A model generated the notes under the pieces. It did no database searches and was not told where the DNA came from. It worked only from the letters and a program-made list of their open reading frames with translations. From Hetaerina americana (Eukaryota; Arthropoda; Insecta; Odonata; Calopterygidae): DNA of 64,000 bases. The stretch is from assembly GCA_022747635.1 (NCBI GenBank), contig JAKTNV010000077.1, positions 558,001 through 622,000 on the forward strand, given 5' to 3'. Shown here piece by piece: positions 56,488 to 64,000 of this stretch; positions within the stretch are counted from its first letter, which is position 1; every line of letters begins with the position of its first letter. Position numbers and translations under genes: made by a program.

Positions 56488-57606
56488 CGGAACTTAAATG
56501 AGCCTAACTTAAATGAACTGATCTGTATTGTACTGAACTGAACTAAAATAACTTAACCGCACTGGAAGAACTGAACCTAACTGAGCTGAACTGTACAGAG
56601 ATGAACTTGAAGAAACTGATCAGAACTGAACTGAACTGATTTGATTTGTGCTAAACTAAAATGCACTGTACAGAATTGATAGAAAAAAAGCTGTACTGAA
56701 AGAAACGGAATGAGACTGAACGAAACTAAACGGAACTGACCTGAGTAAACCTGAAATAACCGGAACTGCTCTAAAGTGAACTGAACTGAACCAAATTTAT
56801 CGGAAATTAATGGAACAGAAGACTGTTAAGCTGAACTTATTGACTCGATATCAACTCTTTTGAACTGAAACGAACTGAACTTAAATGAACTGCACTTGAC
56901 TAAAATTACTGAACTGAAATGCTTTAAAATAAAATGAAATGAGCTTAACGCAAATGCACTAAAATGAACTTAAAAGAACTATACAAAACGTACCTAAACT
57001 TAAATGAATTTAATTGAACTGAAGTACAGTTCACTGCACTACACTGTGCTGATCTAAAATGCTATGATGTTAACTTGAATGAACTGAACTGAGCGAAACC
57101 AAACTCCATGGAACTAATTAAAATGGAAACCAATAAAATTAATAAACTTAAATTAAGTGAAATGAACTGAAATGAATTTTATTTAACCGATATGAACTGA
57201 ACGGACCTGACCAGAACTTACAAAAACTGATCAGAACTGAACTGAACTGAATTGATATGTGCTTAACTGAAATGAACTGTACGGAACTGATGGGAAAAAA
57301 CGGAACTGGAATAAATTGAAAAGTACAGAACTAAACATAAATGAGCTAAGCTGGACTCTACTGAAGATTAATGAAATGAAATAAAATAAACTAAGCGAAC
57401 TGAAGCAAATAAATGAACTGAACGAAACGGAATGTAACTGAGCGAAGCTGAAACAAAAGAAAGGGATTGAAGCGGAACTGAACGAAACGTAACTGAAAAG
57501 TATTGAACTGAACTAACAGAACTAAACTGAATTTATCTGAACTGAATGGAATGAGCTAAAATGAACTGAACGACACGGAACAGAGCGAAACTGAATAAAA
57601 CTGAAT
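56488..57606 (-). repeat. Inverted copy of satellite segment 51,256-52,375
   Basis: This 1.1-kb stretch reads in the opposite orientation (GAACTGAACTGAA). Its reverse complement matches 51,256-52,375 almost perfectly wherever I compared it, including GAGTTGATATCGAGTCAATA and a run with several T-rich irregular units. The two lie about 4.1 kb apart. Confidence 0.9.
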
Positions 57607-60600
57607 AGATCGTTCAGTTCAGTTTCGTTAAGTTTTGTTCAGTTCAGTTTAAATCCGTTCAATATAGTTCAGTTAAAATCCGTTCAGTTCAGTTTCCGTT
57701 AGTTTATGACATTTCAGTTCATTTCATGCCAGTTCAGTTTAGTTCACTACAGTTCCGTTCATTTTAACAAAGATCAGTTTCGTTCAGTTATGTTCCCCCT
57801 GAGCTCAGTATATTTCAGTTCTGTTCAGTTAGGATGGATTATGTTCCGTTCAGTTGAAATTAGTTCAGTTCCGTTCAGTTAAGTTCATTTTAGTTTAATT
57901 CAGTCCCCTTCAACTCAGTTCAGTTCAGTTTAGTTTTCTTCCATTGGAATTAGCTCAATTCCAATCTGTCCATTTTTATGTGCCATCAGTTCCATTCAGT
58001 TCTTTTCCGTTCCCTTAAGTTCCGTTTAGTTCTGTTTCTTTCAATTCAGTTCCTTTCTGGTCCGTCTAATTCACCTCATTTCTAATAGTTCAGTCCAACC
58101 AGATCAGTTTATTTCCATTTAATGCAGTGCCATTTAGTTCATTTCTTTTTATTTTCGTTCCAATCAGTTCAGGTTCAGCTCAATTGAGGGTTCAGCTCAA
58201 TTCAGTTCGGTCCGATTTCTTTTAATTCAGTTTCGTTAGGTGCACCTCAGTTCCGTTCCGTTCAGTTCGTTTCAGGTTATTTCATTACAGTTTAGTTCAG
58301 TTAAGTTCAGTTCAGTTCATTTTCGTTTAGTTCATTTGAGTTCATTTTAAGGCCTTTTAGTTCAGTTTAGTTCATTCTATTTCAGTTCATTTCTTTTAAG
58401 TTCATTTAAGTTCATTTCAAGGCATTTCAGTTCACTTAAGTTCAGATCAGTCCATATTAGGACAATTACATTCAGTTCAGTTCTCACCCTTTCCGTTCAG
58501 TTCCGTTCGTTTTATTTCTGTTTAGTTAAGTTAAGTTCAGTTCAATTATTTAGGTAGATTCATTTAATTTCATTTCAGGTCATTAAAGTTCTATTCCGTT
58601 TAGTTTAGTTCAGTTTTTTCTGTGTAGGTTAGTTAAGTCCCGTTCAGCACAGTTCATTTACGTTCCGTTTTGTTCAGTTTTTCCCGTTTCTTTTTGCTTA
58701 GTTCAGTTCAGATTATTTTCGTTCGGTTCCGTTTCGTTGAGTTTAGTTCAGTTAAGTTGAGTGAAGTTAATTCATTTCGGATCATTTCAGGTAAGTTCAA
58801 GCCAGTTCAGTTCAGTTAAGCCCAGTTGAGTTTCGTTAAATTGAGTTCAGGTGAGTTTTTCCTAGCAGTTCCATTTTGATTAGTTCAGGTCAGTTCAATT
58901 CTGTTCTCTTTTGAAATTTCAGTTCTCTTCAGTACAGTTCATTTCCGTTCCGTATTGTTCAAAATAGTTAATAGTTAAGATTAGTTTCGTTCGGTTCCGC
59001 TTAGTTTAGTTCAGTTGAGTTAAGTTAAGTTGAGAGAAGCTAATTCATTTCATATCAATTTAGGTAAGCTTAAGCCAGTTCAGGTCAGTTCAGTTTTCCC
59101 CAGTAGAGTTCCGTTAAGTTGAGTTCAGTTGAGTTTTTTCCTAGCAGTTCCAATTTGATCAGTTCAGGTGAGTTCATTTCCGCTCATTTTTTTCATCTCA
59201 GTTCCGTTAGGTTAAGTCTATTTCCGTTTCGTTCTGTTCAGTTCTCTTCTATTCTGTTTAGTTTCATTCAGTTCCGTTCATTTCAGTAACGTTCCGCTCA
59301 ATTCAACTCACCTTCGATTCTTTTAGTTCAGTTCCATTCAGCTACCTTCCATTTCGTTCAGTTGATTCATTTCTGTTCAATTCTGTTTATATCACTTCAG
59401 TTTATTTCATTTCATTTTACTTCATTAGAGTTTAGTTCAGTTCAGTTCAAATCAGTTCCATTCTTATCAGTTCCGTTTTTTGAGTTTCGTCTGTTTCATT
59501 CAGCTTACTTCCGTTTTAATAACTTCCGTTCACGTTTTTTCCTTTCAGTTAATTTCCTTCCAGTGGCGTTCGTTTCAGTTCCTTCCAGTTCACATCATGG
59601 CATTTCATTTCAGTACAGTTAAGCACAGATCAATTCAGTTCAGTTGAATAAATTTAGATTCAGACCAGTTTCATTTAGTTCAGCTCAGTCGATTTCACTT
59701 TCGTTTTACTAGTGCAGTTTGGTTCAGTTCAATTTAGCTTCATACAGTTCAATTTGATTCAGCTCAGTTCAGTTTGGTTCATATCGTCCCGTTCAGAACA
59801 GTTCATTTTCTGTCGGGTTTTTCAGTTCCGTTCAGGTTAGGAATGTTCTGTTCGGTTTAGGTTATTTTAGTTTCGTTTAGTTTACTTTAGATCAGTTCCG
59901 TTACATTCAGTTCAGTTCGGGTTAAGATCAGTAAAATTATGTTACGTTCATTTTTGTCACGTTCGGCTTGGTCCCGATTAGTTCCGTTCCGTTCAGTTCC
60001 ATTTGGTTTCGTTCAGTTCAGTTCAGTTTAATTCAGTTCAATTCATTTCCGTTAATTTTATTGCCTTCATTTTACTTCAGTTGAGTTCAAGGAGGTTGAT
60101 TCAAGTTCCGTTCAGTTAAGTTTACTTCAATTGAGTAATTCAGATTTGTTAAGCATAGTTGAGTCACAATCGGTTCAGTTCAGTTCAGTATAGGTCAGTT
60201 CAATTCCGTTTATTTAAGTTCGGTTCCATTATTATCTCATCCGGTCTATTCAGTTCCATTCAGATTTATTCTTATAAGCTCCGTTCCATTCAGGTAGGTT
60301 TAGGTACGTTTAGTTCAATTCAGTTCAGTTTATTTTAGTTCCGTTCAAATTACTTTAATTCCGATCAGTTTAGTTTTTCAGTTCCATTCAGTTCACTTCG
60401 GTCCTTCTCAGTTCCGTTGAGTCCAGTTCCTTCAGTTCCGTTTAGTTCATCTTAGTTTCGCTCATTTCACTTCAGGTCAGTTCAGAGCAGTTCGGTTTCA
60501 TTCAATCCCGTTCAAATCCTTTCTTTTTATTTCCGTTCCGTTCCATTCAGTTCAATATACCTCAAATCAATTTAGTTCAATTCCTTTCAGATCAGTTTTC

Positions 60601-61264
60601 TTCAGTAAAGTTCTGTTCCGATCCGTGCTATGCAGTTTAGTTCATTTTCTTTCAGTTTATTTCCGTTCAGTTTAGTTTACTTCGGTTCATTTCAGCTAAG
60701 TTTATTTAAGATCATTTTAAAGGATTCCAATTTAGTTTTTTCAGTCCAATTAAGTTAACTTGAGTTAAGTTAATTTAAGTTTTTTTCAAAGCATTTCAGT
60801 TCAGTTCCGGTTTTTTACCTTCAGTAAAAATCAGTTGAATTAAGTTAAATTCATTTCATTTTATTTCATTTAAGTTAAGTTCAGTTCATTATATTTCATT
60901 TTAGTTTCGGTTAGTTCAGCTCTGGTAGGTTTAGGCAAGTTAAATACAGTTCCGTTCAGTTCCATACAACTCAGTTCATTTCCCTTAATTTCAGTTTAGT
61001 TCAACCCAGTTCTGTTCAGTTTAGTTTCACTTGGTTCAGGTTAGTTAATTTCATTGCAGTTCAGTTAAGTCGCGTTTTTTTCAGTTTATTTCAGTTCCGT
61101 TCAAATCAGTTCGAATTCCGAGTTCCGTTTTCTCAGGTCAATCAGTTATATTCAGTTCACTTTCGTTCCAATCAGTTTCGCTCATTTTAAGACTCAATTC
61201 AGTTCAGTTAATGTCAGTTCATTTCAGTTCTTTTCAGTTCAGTAAAGTTAAGTCTATTTGGTTA

Positions 61265-61800
61265 AGTATAGTACAGTTCCGTTCCATTACGTTCTTATTT
61301 GTTAGGTATAGTTCAGTTCAGTTTAGTTCCTTTCGGTTACGTTCAGTTCAATTGAGTTCATTTCCGTTCAGTTTCTGTTTGGGTCAGTTTCCTTTCGTTT
61401 GGTTCACTTCGGTTCCGTTCAATTTATTTCCCATCTGTTCCGTTCAGGTCAGTTCGATTGAATTTAGTTCCGTTGAGTTTTGTTCACGTATTTTCATTTC
61501 TGTGGAGTTTAGGTCAATTCAAAATATTTCAATTCATTTAATTTTAGTTTAGTCTAGTACTATTCAGTTGAGATCCGGCCCGTTGAGTTCACTTCAGTTT
61601 CGTTAAGTTTTGTTTAGTTCAGTTCAAATCAGTTTAATTCAATTAAGTTAAAATCCGTTCAGTTCGGTGTACGTTAGTTTATAACATTTGAGTTGATTTC
61701 ATGTCAGTTCAGCTTAGTTTACTACAGTTCCGTTCATTTTAACTAAGTACAGTTTCGTTCAGTTATGTTCCCTGGAGCTCAGTGTATTTCAGTTCTGTTC
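61265..61800 (+). repeat. Diverged copy of satellite segment 53,440-54,040
   Basis: Shared marker units include CGTTCTTATTTGTTA, AATTGAGTTCATTTCCG, TTCAAAATATTTCAATTCA and GTTATGTTCCC. Part of it also recurs at 57,608-57,820, directly after the inverted block. Confidence 0.75.
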
Positions 61801-63078
61801 AGTTTAGTTGGATTATGTTTTGTTAATTTCAGTTGAGTTTAGTTCAGGTGCGTTTACTTCCGTTCATTTCTGTTCTGTTCAGGTCAATTAAGTTCAGTTT
61901 AGTTCCGTTCCATTCAGTTCCGTTTACTTCTATTTCATTCAGTTTTAATCAGTTCCGTTCAGCTCCGTTTATTACAGTTAAGTTCAGTTTATTTCCGTTG
62001 ATTCATTTTCGTCAATTTTAGGTAATCTCCGCATATTTCCGCTCAGTTCCGTTCAGTATCGTTCAGTTCAGGTAATCTTCCCATATTTCTGTCCTGTTTT
62101 GTTCAGTATTGCTCAGGTTACTTCAGTTTTGTTTGGTTCATTGCAGGTTATTTAACTTCATTTTATTTCAAATCATTTCTATTTTCTTCAGGTTGGTTTA
62201 GATAAATTGAATTAGTTTTAGTTCAGCCCGTTTAGTTTAGTTAAGTTTAGTTCATTTCAGATTTTTTCAGGTCTTTTTAGTTCAGTTTAGTTTAATACAG
62301 AGCAGTTGAGTTCAGTTCCAACCATTTTCGTTAGGTCCAGTTTACTTCAGTTCCATTCAGTTCAAATCAGTTTCGTTCAGCTCAGTTCGGTTGAATTCAG
62401 TTCCGTTCAGTTAGGTTCAGTTCATTTCAGTTTATTTCAGTGCCATTCTGCTAAGTTCAGTTTGGTTCAGTTCATTTCAGTCCAACTCATTTCAGTTCTG
62501 TTCCGTTCTGTTGAGTTAAGTTCATCTTAGTTTGGTTCCTATGCAATTAGTTCGATATCAATCAGTTCGATTTTTCAGTTCCGGTAGATCCATTTAATTC
62601 ACCTCATTTCCGTTAAGTTCCTTTCAGTTTTGTTCCTTTTAGTTCAGTTCCTTTCTGTTTCGTTCAGGTCAGTTCCGTTCAGTTAAGTTCCGTTTCCTTC
62701 AGTTCCGTTTATTTCAATTTGGTTCAGTTATGATCAGTTCAGTTTAGATCAGTTAACTTCAGTTTTGTTCAGGTTATTAAATTTAAGTTGAACTTAGTTC
62801 AGTTTAAATCTTTTCATTTTAGTTCAGTTTCGTTTATTTTAATTCTGCTAAGTTCCATTCAGTTCAGTCAGTGCAATTGAGTTCAACTCAGGTTTTTCCC
62901 GTTTTCTTCCACTTATTTCAGTATCTTTTAGTTCCATTTGTTCCGATCAGTGAGTTATTTTTCAGCTCAGGTGCGTTTCGTTCTAGTCCGTTCAGATTTC
63001 TTGCCTTCTGTTTAGTTTCGCTAAGTTTTTATCTGTTCAGTTCTGAGCAGTTAAGAATCGTTTAATTTAGTTCAGTTT

Positions 63079-64000
63079 CGCGTTTTTTTCAGTTTATTTC
63101 AGTTCCGTTCAAATCAGTTCGAATCCGATTAGTTCCGTTTTCTCAGGTCCGTCAGTTATATTCAGTTCACTTTCGTTCCAATCAGTTTCGCTCATTTTAA
63201 GACTCAATTCAGTTCAGTTAATGTCAGTTCATTTCAGTTCTTTTCAGGTCTTTTTAGTTCAGTTTAGTTAAAGACAGAGAAGTTGAGTTCAGTTCCAACC
63301 ATTTTCGTTAGGTCCAGTTTACTTCAGTTCCATTCAGTTCAAATCAGTTTCGTTCAGCTGAGTTCGGTTGATTTCAGTTCCGTTCAGTTAGGTTCAGTTC
63401 ATTTCAGTTTATTTCAGTGCCATTCTGCTAAGTTCAGTTTGGTTTAGTTCATTTCAGTTCAGCTCATTTCAGTTCTGTTCCGTTCTGTTGAGTTTAGTTC
63501 ATCTTGGTTCTTTTGCAATTAGTTCGATATCGATCAGTTCGATTTTTCAGTTCTGGTAGATCCATTCAATTCACCTCATTTCCGTTAAGTTCCTTTCAGT
63601 TTTGTTCCTTTTAGTTCAGTTCCGTTCTGTTTCGTTCAGGTCAGTTCCGTTCAGTTAAGTTCCGTTTCCTTCAGTTCAGTTTATTTCAATTTGGTTCAGT
63701 TATGATCAGTGAAGTTTAGATCAGTTAACCTCAGTTTTGTTCATGTTATTCAATTTAAGTTGAACATAGTTCAGTTCAAATCCTTTCATTCTAGTTCTGG
63801 AAAGTTTATTTTAATTCTGCTAAGCTCTATTTAGTTAAGTTCATTTCAATTCAGTGCAATTAAGTTGAGTTCAGTTTTTTCCATTCTCTTCCACTTAGTT
63901 CAATACCTTTCAGTTCCATTTGTTCCGATCAGTGAGTTCTCTTTCAGTTCAGGTTCGTTTCGTTCTAGTCCGTTCAGATTTCTTGTCTTCAGTTAAGTTT
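63079..64000 (+). repeat. Copy of satellite segments 61,068-61,240 and 62,267-63,015
   Basis: 63,079-63,250 repeats 61,068-61,240, and 63,246-64,000 repeats 62,267-63,015, in the same orientation with few changes. The copy is cut by the window end. Confidence 0.85.

Larger units (their letters stand above)
45226..64000. repeat. Degenerate GTTCA/GTTCC pentamer satellite array
   Basis: About 18.8 kb of 5-bp units, mainly GTTCA, GTTCC, GTTTA and GTTCG, reaching the window end. It is heavily substituted, so no single unit dominates. Orientation is uniform except for an inverted block at 56,488-57,606. Open frames rich in V-Q-F-S-S repeats are an artefact of the 5-bp period, which repeats every five codons. 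Longer segments are themselves duplicated (see separate entries). It is not the arthropod telomere repeat TTAGG. Confidence 0.95.

Noticed and set aside
49930..63065. Many long open frames rich in V-Q-F-S-S in the satellite
   Set aside because: A 5-bp repeat without stops in some frames gives long frames by arithmetic; the peptides are translations of GTTCA repeats.
45226..64000. Telomere or centromere call for the pentamer array
   Set aside because: The unit is not TTAGG or another known telomere repeat, and nothing in the sequence shows centromere function.

Overview
The window is A+T-rich eukaryotic intergenic DNA built almost entirely from repeats and dead mobile elements. Its source is most likely an arthropod, probably an insect: it holds several exon-like copies of a ZAD (zinc-finger-associated domain, largely an arthropod expansion), a mariner transposase, tRNA-derived SINEs, Penelope-like and Helitron relics, and many fragments of a Polinton/Maverick (adintovirus-like) element. 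I see no intact long cellular gene. No species call is possible from sequence alone.

Layout. (1) 1-11,858 and 31,931-about 45,430 are two direct copies of one segmental duplication. Shared contents, in order: a degenerate repeat-associated ORF, a tRNA-SINE on the minus strand, a promoter-like cluster with a possible exon, a Helitron helicase remnant broken by a Penelope-like element, a mariner remnant, and ZAD exons. Both copies run into the same degenerate pentanucleotide satellite. A SINE near 1.2 kb is only in the first copy; a 1.55-kb insert near 42.4-44.0 kb is only in the second. (2) 11,858-28,620 is a rearranged Polinton graveyard. Three DNA polymerase B remnants, two packaging ATPase remnants, three copies each of a small basic/hydrophobic ORF and of a second small ORF, and two integrase remnants form a large imperfect inverted repeat (left arm 11,858-14,660, right arm 17,790-22,038). 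To its right, on the plus strand, lie a dUTPase with splice-like junctions, a small basic ORF, and penton, pVI-like and major-capsid remnants in viral order. (3) 28,640-31,180 holds an inverted Penelope-type reverse transcriptase fragment and an array of roughly 350-bp repeats that starts with an inverted unit. (4) 45,226-64,000 is about 19 kb of degenerate GTTCA/GTTCC pentamer satellite with higher-order structure, including a near-identical 1.1-kb inverted copy.

Taken together, the integrase, protein-primed polymerase B, FtsK/HerA-type ATPase, penton, pVI-like and major capsid pieces are the parts list of a Polinton able to form virions. Every part is broken here by stops, frameshifts or deletions. 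The dUTPase beside the capsid cassette is the most unusual gene, and the palindromic amplification beside a satellite is the most unusual structure. Assignments rest on motifs recognised by eye; no database search was run.
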